A DNA stretch of 64,000 nt, from contig NC_045144.1 of the NCBI RefSeq assembly GCF_008831285.2, positions 13,381,858 to 13,445,857 of the forward strand, read 5' to 3'. Positions 1 through 11,500 of the stretch are shown one piece after another (positions within the stretch are counted from its first letter, which is position 1; the number at the start of each line of letters is the position of its first letter). Made by a program: the position numbers and the translations under genes. The notes beneath the pieces are model-generated. The model was given only the letters and a program-made list of their open reading frames with translations, had not been told where the DNA came from and ran no database searches. The stretch comes from Nymphaea colorata (Eukaryota > Streptophyta > Magnoliopsida > Nymphaeales > Nymphaeaceae).

Positions 1-905
1 TTTCTCAGGATTCGAGTGTGCAATAAAAGAATGAGACATTAGGAAGTTATTTTGTCTGATTTAGAGTCTGTATTCATAGTAAGATTGGATTTTGTCACCT
101 ATCTAAGGAGTTTTGTCAACTCTATAATATTGTCATCATGTTGGACATGCTACTGTCGAAAAAAGTGTTGGCTTCTCTCTCTCGTTCAGGTCTACTGTGT
201 AGGTTCCAACACCTTGCCTTGGCGTGACTTGATTTCTTGCAGTAACTGCAACTGATTTGAGGCTTACCTATATCGAATGAAGATGAAGGCTTATTTTCTG
301 CAATGAAAATTGCTTTGTCATTTTGTCTTAGAGTCAGATTTCCAGTCTTTATGTGAAATGCGACCCTCTCTTTATTTGCTAAAGGTGTCTCTTCTTTATC
401 ACCTGATTCATTACTCATGACTTTCCTTCTTGTTTCCTCCTGGTGGACAATCGAGCACACATTGTTAAGAGAGGGAATGGGATACATCATCGGAATCTGG
501 CTTCTAAGATTATCGAACTCTTGTCCAAAACTGGTTAGAAGTTTAAATACCATATCTTCTTTAGCTCTTCGCTTGAGTACATCTAAATCAGGAGTCAGTG
601 GGCCATGCTGGGCCAACTCATCCCATATAGCCTTCAGTGAACTGAAATAAGGATGAAAAGCCTTTTCTCCTTTTGTGGGTTTAACAACATCTTGTTGAAG
701 CTGACAAACATGTTCAAGGTTTTGCTGCTTGCCGTAAATCTCTACTAAAGAGTCGCAGATCTCGTTAGCAGAGTCTAGGAACAAGAATCCTTTAGCTATG
801 CTTGAGTCCATAAAGTTCAACAACCAGGACATTACAATCCTTTCATTAACAACCCAGTCCTCATAGCTAGGGTCTGTTTTTTGAGGCATCTGGATTTTTC
901 CATTG
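1..905 (-). pseudogene. Ty1/copia gag remnant
   Basis: The minus strand is open for 255 codons from an ATG at 889 down to 122 and reads as copia gag of the UBN2 type: a start region with QKTDPSYEDWVVNE, then the helical capsid-like part, then a CCHC zinc knuckle (CSYCKKSSHAKARC, residues about 214-227). Gag normally packages the element RNA. Below position 122 the reading continues only with stops and frame changes, so it is decayed. No protease, integrase or RT follows inside the window. Upstream, codons can be followed to about 905, where the sequence meets a short long-LTR tip (912-929) and then a lectin kinase relic. It is related to, but distinct from, the gag of the copia element at 1657-8424. 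Whether the rest of the element lies left of the window cannot be seen. Confidence 0.8.
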
Positions 906-911
906 ATGTAG

Positions 912-929
912 TGTTCGCATCCCCAAAAT
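912..929 (-). repeat. 18-bp terminal tip of long-LTR family X
   Basis: The 18 bases TGTTCGCATCCCCAAAAT match the LTR end seen at 3430, 26751, 27219 and 33697. Here the match stops after 18 bases and lectin kinase sequence begins at once on the right, with copia gag codons close on the left. It marks the junction of two otherwise unrelated pieces. Confidence 0.6.
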
Positions 930-1656
930 TACTGCTATAAAAAAGTATAGGTACACTTCAAAGACTTCCACAGAGGAGTATGATCCTGAGAAATGGATGA
1001 AAGCCATGAGATGTCCAGTTCTGGTGCTCTTCTGTCCATCATGAAGCTCCATATCAAGACATAGTGCTTGCTCACTAGCATTTGTGTTCCAAAAGAGAAG
1101 CCAACAAACGTGTATTCATGTAGAGAACAGGGGATAGATCGATGTGATATGATATGAGCAAGCAGTTAGATTTGAGTGGGTTGACAACGGAGCTATGGTG
1201 ACATCAGATGATTGCCGTGGCCTTCATACTCAATCCATGGTTGGATGGGTGTTTTGATGTCCACAACCACCTTTTCATTCTTGCCAAGCTCTATGTAGGA
1301 AGCAACAGATGCCGAGGTACTGGAGTTCATGCTATTGATGTCGACACCACATGTTTTGTATTAGTATCATTCAAATATACTTGTTGAAATGTGTCAAATT
1401 CAACTGCAAATATATGATTTTTTGGGTTTCCATCGTTCGACCAATTGATGAGACGAGGAAGGGGCCTTCAACAGCATAGAAGTTGGTGGAGGTCTCCACG
1501 ACAAAGGTGAAACCATGGCCACCTGATTGCTGGATCTCGAACATGATTTCAAACACAGAGCAATGCTAAAGGATTGAGTTGTGTTGGTGGCATGAGCCTG
1601 CTTGAATTGCAGCATGTTCGGGAAAAATGCCTAGCCCTTGATGCCCAGATTGTATC
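930..1656 (-). pseudogene. L-type lectin receptor kinase relic A, middle and C-terminal lectin part
   Basis: The minus strand carries decayed codons of a legume-type lectin domain. The clearest stretch (1371-1556) contains GGHGFTFVVETSTNF and IIYLQLNLT and aligns with locus B (15685-15873). Further 3', degenerate codons match B and C around ISYPIDLSPVL and VGFSFGTQ, and end at a membrane-segment-like VYLYFFIAV near 930. Stops and frameshifts are frequent. There is no kinase domain: the sequence is cut at the transmembrane segment by the LTR tip at 912-929. The 5' part of the same relic is found at 8430-8552, on the other side of the copia element at 1657-8424. Members of this family are normally intronless plasma-membrane receptors with lectin, membrane and kinase parts. 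Confidence 0.8.
1652..1656. repeat. Target-site duplication of copia 1, left copy (GTATC)
   Basis: The five bases GTATC directly before the 5' LTR are repeated at 8425-8429 directly after the 3' LTR. Confidence 0.85.
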
Positions 1657-1986
1657 TGTTAAACAAGATGTGATTGGAGAGCTCTTCAATGATATTATCC
1701 TTCCTTCTTTGTATTGAGATATCACCAACTCAGTACTTTATTTATGCTTTTTTTGTGTGTGTGGAGGATAACCTTTCTTTTCCTTTCTCTTACGTACTCG
1801 AGGTTGGTTTATTCTCCTTCTTCTTTATGGCTATATCTCTTGTCATTGTAAACTATAGAAGAAAAGACAAATGAAGAAGAGTCTCCCTTGGTCTCGTGGA
1901 TGTAGGCATTTATGCCAAATCATGCCAAGATTATGTGTTGATTGCTTGCTATGTGCATGGGTGTACTCTCTTCGTCTATTTCTTCA
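1657..1986 (+). repeat. 5' LTR of copia 1
   Basis: It starts TGTTAAACAAGAT and ends TATTTCTTCA, 330 bp, directly followed by a primer binding site. Its partner is 8099-8424. It contains a pyrimidine-rich tract near 1770-1840. Confidence 0.9.
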
Positions 1987-1999
1987 TGGTATCAAAGCC
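1987..1999 (+). other. Primer binding site of copia 1
   Basis: TGGTATCAAAGCC follows the LTR without spacing. It is the copia sequence complementary to the 3' end of initiator tRNA-Met, with one change from the usual TGGTATCAGAGC. Confidence 0.85.
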
Positions 2000-2044
2000 A
2001 GGTTCAGCTCACTGCGACTTAACATTTTTTTTTTTTTGGCATTC

Positions 2045-3429
2045 ATGGTAGAGGCAAGCCCTTCTTTGACTAGCCGTGCTCTTCATGGTACTAGTGATCT
2101 TGGTGGTGTTGATGTTGGTAGTACAAATCCAAATGAGCCGGCTGAACAGATTGTGGTATATGACAACGTCAATCCAACCTTGAAGACCACCATTGAACCA
2201 TTAAATGGGTTTAATTACTTGACATGGTCCAAGCCGCCAAGCTCTAACTTAGCCGCTGATTTAAACTTGGTCCGTGACTGGAAGCAAGCTTAGACCACCT
2301 AAGGGAGACCCTAAACTTGAAGAATGGGAGTCAAATGAACATACGGTTATGTCATGGTTATGACATGGACAAGATTATTGCTCACAGTTTATTTTTCTAT
2401 GAAACTACCAAAGAGGTATGGGACGCTGCCTGTTAACTCTATAGTCTTCAATTTAATATGGCGAGATGTTTTCAAATATCCAAAGAGATAAATAACTTGA
2501 AGCAAGGAGATATAAACTTTGTGTCGTATATAGCCCAAATGTGTGGCTTATGGGAGGAATGGGAGTCATATACTCCTTTGGGTACTGACGCAGCCATGCC
2601 TAGGCAAAATCGTGAGCATAAGAAATATTCCAAATGCTAGCTGGGCTGTGACCAAAATATGAACAATTACACAGCTAGGTACTTACAACACATGATCCTC
2701 TTTTTTTAAACGATATTTGCTCTATTATTATGCATGAGGATTGCAGGAGACAAGTAATGGATACCATGACAAAGGTTCAAGAACCAAATGGTACTGAGGC
2801 TGCTCTAGTCTCAAAGCAAATGGAGATTGCGTTTGAATATAGCAGCTAGCAGTTCAAGAAAACACTATATTGTACCCATTGCCAAAAGGAAAACCATGCT
2901 AAAGAAAGACGCTGAAAATTAACCAAAGGGAAAATTACAAATGATTGGCCTAAGGAACCTCAAGCTTACCGTGAGGAATCCCATGAAATGCAAACACTGG
3001 TTACAATAGAGAAGTTGACAAAACTACTTGAAAATTTCACTAAACTGAATGCAGGGGGTTTGGCTACTAGAGAAGGTACCGAAGGTCCAGGTATATGTGG
3101 CTTTCATTCTCAGTTTGAAAATAAGTGTTGGATAATAGATTCAGGAGCATCTGACCATATAACTAGTGATAAAAATGTTGTTAATAATGTTAAATCTTGT
3201 TCAGATGCTAGACCTATCACTATAGCTAATGGTAGCAAGATTAATGTTGCCAGAAGAGAGAAGTTAAATTTTTTAGTATAACTGATCTAATGGTAACAAG
3301 ATTAATGTTGCTATACCTGATCTTACCTTAGACATTATGTCTGTTAGTGGAATTGCAAAAGAGTATAACTGAAAGGTGATATTTTCATCTTCTAAGGTGG
3401 TGTTTTTGGATGGGATCATGAGGGACATG
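2045..3429 (+). pseudogene. Copia 1 gag and protease region
   Basis: Starting at an ATG at 2045, decayed codons read as copia gag: LNGFNYLTWS near 2200, then broken pieces with a degenerate zinc knuckle around 2872-2915 (the last Cys is lost), then the aspartic protease segment with the active-site motif DSGASDHIT (about 3138-3164). It ends with IFSSSKVVF codons at about 3380-3415, just before the inserted LTR at 3430. Several stops and frameshifts (for example TAG in the knuckle region) rule out a working protein. Confidence 0.85.
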
Positions 3430-4189
3430 CGTTTGCATCCCCAAAAATGGTTTTTGGTTTTTGAGTGCTCCAAAAAATGGGCTTTTATTTTGAAATGAGA
3501 GAGAAAGGAACTCACCTGTCGGTACGAGGATTGATTGTTTCCAGTGCCTTTACTAGGGCTAACCAATCCAAGGGCTATGTTTATTCTTGATGCATCTCAT
3601 TTTTGCTTCAACATCTCTTTATTCTAAATGTGGTATAGTGTTTGAGAAAATGTTGAAGATTTGGTGTTTCAAATTTTTGAAAAAGTTTTGAAGAATCATT
3701 TGAGAGTGTAGAATATTTTGATTTGAAAAAGTTTGAATGGAGAATCTATACAAATATCATTGTAAACCTTTGAAGATCACTTTTGAAGTCAATTTAGTGT
3801 TCTTTTAAGACTTTAAGTAAGTTTGAGATTTTGTTGTAATTCGCTTGCTACCCATTTAGAGCTTCATATCATATGCTTAAGTTATTTTAGAGATGTGCTT
3901 GTGATCATTCGTGATGTTAAGTGAATGTGAATGTATGAATGCACTGATCCTACATGATTAGAAGGAATCATTCATTCCTACCATAACATTCACCTAAAAG
4001 CATTCTTACCATCACATGCATCTAAATGGTTTTTGAAAATGGAATGAGATTGTAGACCATCAAGTATTGATTCCAATATTTGGTCATTATTTGATTTCTG
4101 GTCTTGGTTAAGTCGGCAAATGAAAGAACTTGGGAGAAAACTATTCAAAATAATGGAAAGAGAAAAGACTTTAATCTGAGAGGAATAGA

Positions 4190-4460
4190 GAAAGAGACAG
4201 AGAGAGAGAGATTTTAATATCATAAAATAAGATTTTTAAAAAGAAAGATAGAGAGCTACGTATACATATATATATACTTATATATATATATATATATTAT
4301 ATATATATGCATATAAAAGTTTGTGAAAAGAAAGTAATAACTCAAATGGAGTGGGAGAAGAAGATTTTAGAAAAAGAAAGAGAGACTTTAGAGAAAAAGA
4401 GATTTTCAGAGAAAAGGAAATTCTAGAGAGAAGAGAGAGAAAGAGAGAGATACATATATA
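4190..4460. repeat. GA-rich and TA microsatellites inside family X LTR
   Basis: Runs of GAGAGA and a long alternating TATATA stretch lie between 4190 and 4460. The same succession occurs at 34450-34780 in another copy of family X, so it is an ancestral part of the LTR and not a local expansion. Confidence 0.85.
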
Positions 4461-5565
4461 TATTCATATGAACGTGTGTACGAGGATTTGTAAAAGAACA
4501 TGTTAAATCATAAAGAGTAATAGTTATGTGCACATATACGTATATAACATGTATATATGCATATGCTTTCATGAAAGTTGAAATCAAGAAATAACTTCAA
4601 AATATCCGACTTCAATTTTTTCTATGTAGACCGGAGAGGAACTTGGGCTCATGCAAGAGCCTAGGCTAAATATCCAAGGCCTCATTAAAGAGGGTTCTTG
4701 CATTCGAAAATCTTTTGAAAATATGATTCTAACTATTCTTATACATGAAAAATAAAACCATGATTGTTTGTTACAAGTGAATATATCTTTTCCCCATTGG
4801 GTATGGAAGAAAATCAAGCAATGTAATAGAGTACTCATTGGGGTTCCTAGTCGGGTGATTAAGAGAGAAATTAAACATGAGAATGCATTATAACATGTAC
4901 ATATTCGTAAAAGGTTTTCCTGGGTTGGACAAATCCCAACCTCAAAAATCAACATAACAAGGAAAAAATCCCAACCCAAACACTCATTTTCGCCATGCAT
5001 TTGCTTATTAATTAAGAAAAATTAATCTATCACACAAGGACATCATCTCAAGCATAAATGATGAATAAAGCAACATAACAAGCATATTTTTAGGAATAAA
5101 TAAAGAAATAAAATTTATTTTGCCTTGCTCATACTCTAGGTGCACTCAAGAGTAGCTTCTAACTCCGGATAGGAAGTCCTTAAAGCTTTCTTGCACGGCC
5201 ATAGGGAGGAGAAACAAAAAATAAAAATAAAATAAAGATTATATACCTCTAATATCTTCTCATGTTCTCTTGAAGAGTTGGAACTTGGAGGAGGAGAAGA
5301 AGAAGAAAAAGAAGAGAGAAATGGAGAAGAGGAGTCAAATAAAACTCTAAATCTTCAAGTGAAGAAACATTAGAAATTCTCCAAGAGTTTACCCATGCCC
5401 AAGAGAGAAGATTGTGGGGGTATTTATGAGGAGTTTTGGAGTCAAAACTCAAAATTTGATTTTTTTTTTAATTTAACAAAATTTTCATGCGAATTTCAAG
5501 TATTTTTGAATAATTTTTAATTTTCTTTTTTAAATAGGATTTGACTAAGTAGAATTGGCCATTAG

Positions 5566-5598
5566 CCCTGCAAACACCCCTTTGGGGTGTGTGCAGGG
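5566..5598. other. Hairpin in family X LTR
   Basis: CCCTGCA and ACCCC are mirrored by GGGGT and TGCAGGG around a short centre, giving a 33-base near-perfect stem-loop. The equivalent place in the copy at 24120 is too diverged to fold in the same way. Confidence 0.6.
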
Positions 5599-6305
5599 TT
5601 AATGCCCACCCAGCAATACCAAAATTGCCCCACAAGGGTGGTTTTTATTAAGGAAAGGGGTCTCTGCAGTGTGCAAGCCCAGTCTTGGCATGGCAGCACA
5701 CGATGCTCTGTTGTGCGATTCGCGTGAAGGCGCCCTCACGCACAACCATGCGTCCCGAGTTTGCGCACCTCTCTGGCCCTGCTGCATTTTGTTTACATAA
5801 AGGGGGGTGAAACGACCCTCTCATTGTCTCATATGAACCAATAAGCGGTGCATTTCGCCACAATAACCTCCCGGGAGTTGTTCAAAGAATAAAAATAATA
5901 AAAAGAACGTAAAAATCATATTTTAAATATATATTTAAAAGGGGTAAAAATGGTTTTTGTTGTAGACGGAGTCGACTCTGTTTTGAATGATTCCGGGCTT
6001 GTTTTAGATTGGGTTCAATTTGGTCACCGACGCATTCTACTGTGTGTTTTAAGCTCAAAACACATTTTTGGTGCAAGGATGAGACATAAAATAGAGGGAA
6101 GGTTTGTGCATGCGTGCATGGCGGTCGATAGCATCAAAATTTTGTCATTTTGATCTCAGCTTTAGATTTTGAGTATGAAATACTCAATTTGTATCTACAC
6201 TTGGGTTTAGGGTCTGTAAATTTAAACCCAAATAACTAAGAATTTCATTTGGGTGAAAATAAAATACAGCCTTTTTGTGAAAAAATTTGTGTTGATAACA
6301 ACATG

Positions 6306-8090
6306 ATCGGTGAAGGATCAGAATTCAGGGTCTTTACTACTTAGTGGAAATAAAGTGTTTACTGCCAAGAAAAATAAAAATGAGGAGAAGATGTAGCACA
6401 CAAGACTTGGCCACCCGTCAAACAATGTGCTGAAAATCTTCAAACTGAGATTAACTTTTGGATATAATGCATTCGAAATCTGTCGGTACGCTAAGTTTAC
6501 GTGGCCGCCTTACTCTTTGTCAAAAAGTTTATCTAAAGAACCTTTTTCCTTGATTCATTCTAGTGTATGAGGGCCAACGCTAGTTGATTCGTACAATGGA
6601 TTTAAGTATTATTTATCATTCATAGATGATTATTCTAAGGTTGGTTGGGTTACTTCTTAAAGGCAAAATTTGAAATGTTTTCTAAGTTCTAAAGTTTCTA
6701 TAACATGTTTGATACTCAGTTTGGAGTAAAAATTAAGACTCTTAAAATAGATAATAGAACAGAGTATGTGAATAAAGAATTTGCTTGTTTTACCAACCAA
6801 ATGGGAATAGACCACCAAACGTCATGCAGAGATACTCCTCAGCAAAATGGGGTGTTTGAACGAAGAAACAGACATTTACTTGAAGTGACAGGAGCTCTTA
6901 TTTTTGTAGGGTGAATTTGAAGAAAAAGTATACATGAGGGTGCCTCAAGACTTGGAGCATAAAAAAAAAGGTGATGTAGTGTATAAACTCAAGAAATCAA
7001 TCTATGGGCTCAAGCAATTCCCTCGGGCAAGGTATTCTAAGTTGAGTTCTACCTTGATGGAATTCAGAGGCAAGCAAAGTGTCTCCGACAATTCCCTATT
7101 CATCCTTCGAAGAAATCAAGAAATGGCTCTAGTGCTTGTCTACGTTGATGATATTGTCATGACCGGAAACTTTGATAAATGATAGAAAGAACTAAAGACT
7201 TTCTACAAGAAAAGTTTGACATCAAAGATCCTGGATAATTGATGTATTTTCTTGGAATTGAGATCAGCCATTCAAAGAAACATTTGTACTTATCTCAAAG
7301 AAACTATACTTTGGACCTCTTGAAAACTATAAGAAAATTTGGAGTGAAACCAGATGCGACTCCAATTGAAGTGAACCATAAGCTTGATATGGCGACTGAT
7401 GGACCCATTATGGGCATAAAGCAATATCAAAGGACGATGGGGAAGCTGATTTATTTGACCATAACAAGTGCAAATATCACCTATGCAGTCAGTGAGGTGA
7501 GTAAATATATGCACATGCATCATCAAGGTCAGGTAAATGATGTAGACTGTATCTTGAGATACTTGAAGAAATCCCCCAGTCAAGGTCTTTCGATGATAAG
7601 AAATGGTAATATTGCGATTGAAGGTTACACTGTTGCGGATTGGTCTGGGAGCAATTTTGATGGAATGTCTACTACTGGGTTTTGCATTGTAGGAATCATG
7701 TTTCCTGAAAAAGCAAGAAACAAAATGTCATCTCGAGATCAAGTGCAGAAGCATAATATAGAGCCATGGCTAATATTGCTTGTGAACTTGTTTGGCTTAT
7801 ATCTATACTTGAGGAGATTGGCTTCAAACAAGTTAAGCCCATGAATTTGTATTTTGACAATCAGGCTGCGATTCACATAGATATGGATTTGGTTTTTCAA
7901 GAAAGAACAATACATATAAAAATCGATTGACATTTTATGCATGAGGAAGTTCAAAACAAGGACATAACTACAACGTTTGTGAAGAGTGAAGATCAGTACA
8001 CAGATATATTTACTAAGACTGTCACACAAGATTGTTTAACCAAGATGATGATCAAGTTGGGAATCTTGGATATCCAGGATTCTCAACTTG
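6306..8090 (+). pseudogene. Copia 1 integrase, RT and RNase H region
   Basis: Codons resume after the nested LTR with NNMIGEGSEF, the pre-integrase LGHPSNNVLKI near 6400-6440, then integrase pieces (FIDDYSKVGW near 6625; DNRTEYVNKEF and TPQQNGVFERRN at 6750-6870). From about 6915 the sequence jumps to RT (VYKLKKSIYGLKQFPRA; LVYVDDIVMTGN near 7135-7165), so the integrase C-terminus and the RT N-terminus are deleted. RNase H follows (7239-7844, with YFLGIEISHS and STTGFCIV), ending in a decayed stretch to 8090. Stops and frame changes occur throughout. Confidence 0.88.
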
Positions 8091-8098
8091 AGGGGGAG
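8086..8098 (+). other. Polypurine tract of copia 1
   Basis: ACTTGAGGGGGAG lies immediately upstream of the 3' LTR, the usual place and composition for second-strand priming in copia elements. Confidence 0.8.
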
Positions 8099-8424
8099 TG
8101 TTAAACAAGATATGATTGGAGAGTTCTTCACCGAGGTTATCCTCCTTTGTATTGAGATATCACCAATTCGGTTACTGTATTTGTGTTTCCTTTTTTGCAT
8201 GGAGCGATAACCTTTCTTTTTTCTCTTACATGTTTTTGAGGTTGTTTCTTCTCCTTCCTTTTTATCGCTGTATCTCTCATCATTGTAAACTATGGAAGAA
8301 AAGATAAATGAAGAAGAGTCTCTCTTGGTCTTGTAGATGTAAGCAATTTATGCTAAACCTCGAAAAATTCTGTGTTGATTGCTTGCTGTGTGCATGAGAG
8401 CTACTCACTTTGTCTATTTCTTCT
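8099..8424 (+). repeat. 3' LTR of copia 1
   Basis: It aligns over its full length with 1657-1986, 326 bp against 330 bp. The last base is T where the partner has A. It is followed by the duplicated GTATC at 8425-8429. Confidence 0.9.
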
Positions 8425-8429
8425 GTATC

Positions 8430-8552
8430 TTGGTGATCGTTGGTCAAGGAAATGGCCCCCGTGCTGGCAATCGTTGCAGAGCCAGATAAGCTCAAGTCTG
8501 ACCAGTGGAAGCCATTGAAGCGAGAGCCAGATACGTATCTTATCTCATGCAT
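8430..8552 (-). pseudogene. Lectin receptor kinase relic A, N-terminal lectin part
   Basis: The minus strand reads RFNGFHWSDLSLSGSATI and GAISLTND, the first beta strands of a legume-lectin domain; the same place in locus B reads FNGFQQSDLSLSDSATIN. It continues, after the 6.8-kb copia insertion, into 1656-930. A clear signal peptide is not seen upstream of about 8552, so the true start is lost or unrecognisable. Confidence 0.8.
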
Positions 8553-11500
8553 TTGTTATGAAACCAAAAGAAAGTAGCTTCACTTAGAAACTACAACTTA
8601 CGAAAGTAAATATTGGTTTAAACTATAAAAGGGCATAAGATGATATGCAAAAGATCATAACAAACTGCTGGAGGCCCATAGTTCTACTTCAATATGCAAA
8701 AGACCATGACAAACTGAAATATATGTGTATGACTACGTTTAATTAAAAAAAAAAACAACAGCTGAAAAGTTCTCCAACATAGTAGATTCAGTACCAAGCA
8801 ACCTTTTTAAGCAGTTCAAATATGTCAAGTTCCTGTGAAGAGGTTACTGGTCGTTCGGCTATCCACCTTTATTGAAAACAAAGGTTATGTACAATAAACA
8901 ACAGCTAAAAAGAAGAGCATCAAGAATGCCAAGTATCAACTCAAGTGGCAACAAGTATATGCAACACTTCTGAGACAACATCAGGACATGGTTCAGGCCA
9001 ATCTGGTGGTTCTTTTACATGTACAGCTACTTCAAACTGTATTTATTGGATCCATTACTATTTTTTGAATAATTTGATGAGGATTAATCATCTGCAGATT
9101 TGAGATAAAAGATATACATATATGTGAAGTTTTGGTTCAGACGTACACACTACCTAGTATTAATTGAATATATTTTGGTTCAGACGTACATACTACCTAG
9201 TATTAATTGAATATGTATTATGGATTATGTAATCCATAATCAAACTGTACATGGATTGTGTATTACATTATATGTTCCGTTATACATACATTTTCAATCT
9301 CTGCAACACTCCTGAGATCACATCGATGCTTGCCCATTACAGGCTGAATTGACTTTGATATCTTGTATGTTCGCTTATTATATCTTGCACATCAGTTGAA
9401 CATAGCTGCATATTAATTATCAATGTGTATAAAGAAACTAAGACAGTTTCTTTTTTTGCTCTAGAAATTGTTTAGCAGGAGGAACAATGGCATCATATAA
9501 TCCAAAACAAGAATATCCAGACAAATAGTAAGAAGAAAACATTAGAATGTAAGAAGAAAAAGCCAACTAAAGTGACCTGGGCCAGGTAACCTGATGTTCA
9601 AAAAGCAACCTCTGATTCTCCATACAAGAAAAAAAGTCTTGGTCAAACATACCAAGAAAATCAACTTCATACAAAAGAGGAAGCTTACCAACAAAAATGG
9701 TTCTTTTATAGTCATAAAGAGAAGGATATCATATGTCACTCTCTTAAGAGCATTTGTTTGGAAAAAAATAATTTAAGAATGCTATACTTTGGATGACATA
9801 TTCAATTTAATAATCTTATGCTTACTCACAATTCTTTCATTGATAATAGATGCATGAGTTAGCTAGATTCACTTATACTTACTCCAGTATTTTTTTTGCA
9901 CTTGGTTTTACACTTAGATTTAAAATGGTGGTTGAAATTTCATGTTTTTTGTATGTAAATTCCACTTTTTCCCCATAGTCTAGTTGTTTAGCTCTTGTTT
10001 TGCGATGAGAGACATGCACTTTACTTTTCTTCACTTGCTGTACCAATATACGACGGCAAATCATTGTTTTCATCAGACATTCATAGATACAATGTGTATC
10101 TTCAGCTGAATGCAAATAAATGCATGCATTGTTCTATGCAACAATAAGGACAAACTTTAACTGTGTAAAATTAATGGAGGCATGAAGTATCATGGAAGAG
10201 TACGTGGTTCTGGTATATTGGGGCTAGTTTGTGTGTTTTGAAGGACATATATTTGTGGGTGCTTGAGATAGAAAGTGAAACATATCAATGAAAATGTTGG
10301 TTACTGAAAACATGTGGACACATTGAAGACATTTTTTTGTCTCTTTGTTCCCTAGCATTGACATAAATGTATAATCCTGGTAGAAAAGAAGCTGTGACAC
10401 TTGTTGCACGAGGAAGAAAAATTCATTTCTGACCAGCCTATTTAGAGTAGAAGGCAAGAATGACCTGATATTTCCCGTTTAGAGTAAATGTCTTTTTGCA
10501 TATGATGCCTTGTGTGCTTTGTGGTTCCTAAGTTGAAAGTTAGAAAATATATATGTGTACACACACACACACACTACAGAATTTGGGTAATGCTCTAGGG
10601 ATTGGGGAATAACATAAAAACATATATTTAAGGGAGGATTGTAGGAAACACCTAGAAGGTCACAATAGGCAAAGAAGGAATGTAAACATTTAGTCTATTG
10701 TAGCGCCAACTCCTTGAATGAGAAAAATGTTAGTAGATTCATATTAATCAGCATTTTGAAGCTCCTTTGAATTTTGCACGGCGAGTTTCATGAAATTGCT
10801 TGTTATATAACTAGGCTCATATTTAATTTTTGTAGACTTGGTTTTGTACTTGTAATGTCTTGACCTAAAATATACATTAACTTGTTCTATTTTAATTCTA
10901 TCAACTCTCATAGAATAGTCTTAAACATCCACTCTAGGATTTCAAACAAGGTCCTTAATAAATTTAAATTGAACCTAAACCGTACCCCTTTAGTGCTTGT
11001 TTAGAACTTAAGCACTATTAGGAAACCTCCTCTAGTAAGGTAAATCATTGAGAAACATGCAAAATATAGAATTAGGGACATCATTGCCTGACCTATAATG
11101 ATTAGTGATTAATAGTGATCTTTCTTATTATCCAAGTTCCCTTAATTTTGAGGTCACTTTTAGGTTTTCAACAGAACAAATGATTTTAACTAGCATCTGC
11201 ATATTGATTTTGATTTCTTAGTCCTGTCATGGATTCATAAGGAAAAGTCACAAAGGGAGAGATAAAATATGACACATATACTGCAAAAGTCAATTGAAAC
11301 AAGATCAATATCTGCATTAACCCAACCGGAAAGATGTATCATGATGCAAAGAAAAACATCAGTCATCTCAAAAGAAAGGAAATAGATCATCTTGTTCGGC
11401 AGCAATAAATGGATGAGATTATAGATTCATTACATCTATAAAATAAGCTTGATATATATGATACAACCATAATAATGTCGAACAGTGGAAAATACTTGAA

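Larger units (their letters stand above)
3430..6300 (-). mobile_element. Family X solo LTR, 2.87 kb, nested in copia 1
   Basis: The insertion interrupts copia 1 between protease and the pre-integrase region and is flanked by ACATG at 3425-3429 and 6301-6305. On the minus strand it begins TGTTATCAAC and ends GGATGCAAACG, where the final A of the canonical CA is mutated. No coding is present. The minus orientation is chosen because a TATA-like CATAAATACCCCC lies at about 5415-5428 on that strand, and because the related end at 26751 is followed on the minus strand by a primer-site-like TGGCGACCG. It holds purine-rich repeats (4190-4460), TA arrays (4257-4310) and a perfect hairpin (5566-5598). 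A single long LTR with a 5-bp duplication suggests LTR-LTR recombination of a large element, probably Ty3/gypsy-like (inference). Confidence 0.75.
1657..8424 (+). mobile_element. Copia 1: old Ty1/copia retrotransposon, nested insertion inside
   Basis: This is an LTR retrotransposon with 5' LTR 1657-1986, a tRNA-Met type primer site at 1987, gag and protease codons 2045-3429, integrase to RNase H codons 6306-8090, a polypurine tract at 8086-8098 and 3' LTR 8099-8424. A 5-bp duplication (GTATC) flanks it. It sits in the N-terminal lectin part of receptor kinase relic A. The two LTRs differ at roughly one position in seven by eye, plus indels, so the insertion is old. All coding is broken, and a segment between integrase and RT is missing. 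A 2.87-kb LTR of another family (3430-6300) is inserted in the region before the integrase. The order of domains (protease, integrase, RT, RNase H) is that of copia, not gypsy. Confidence 0.92.
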
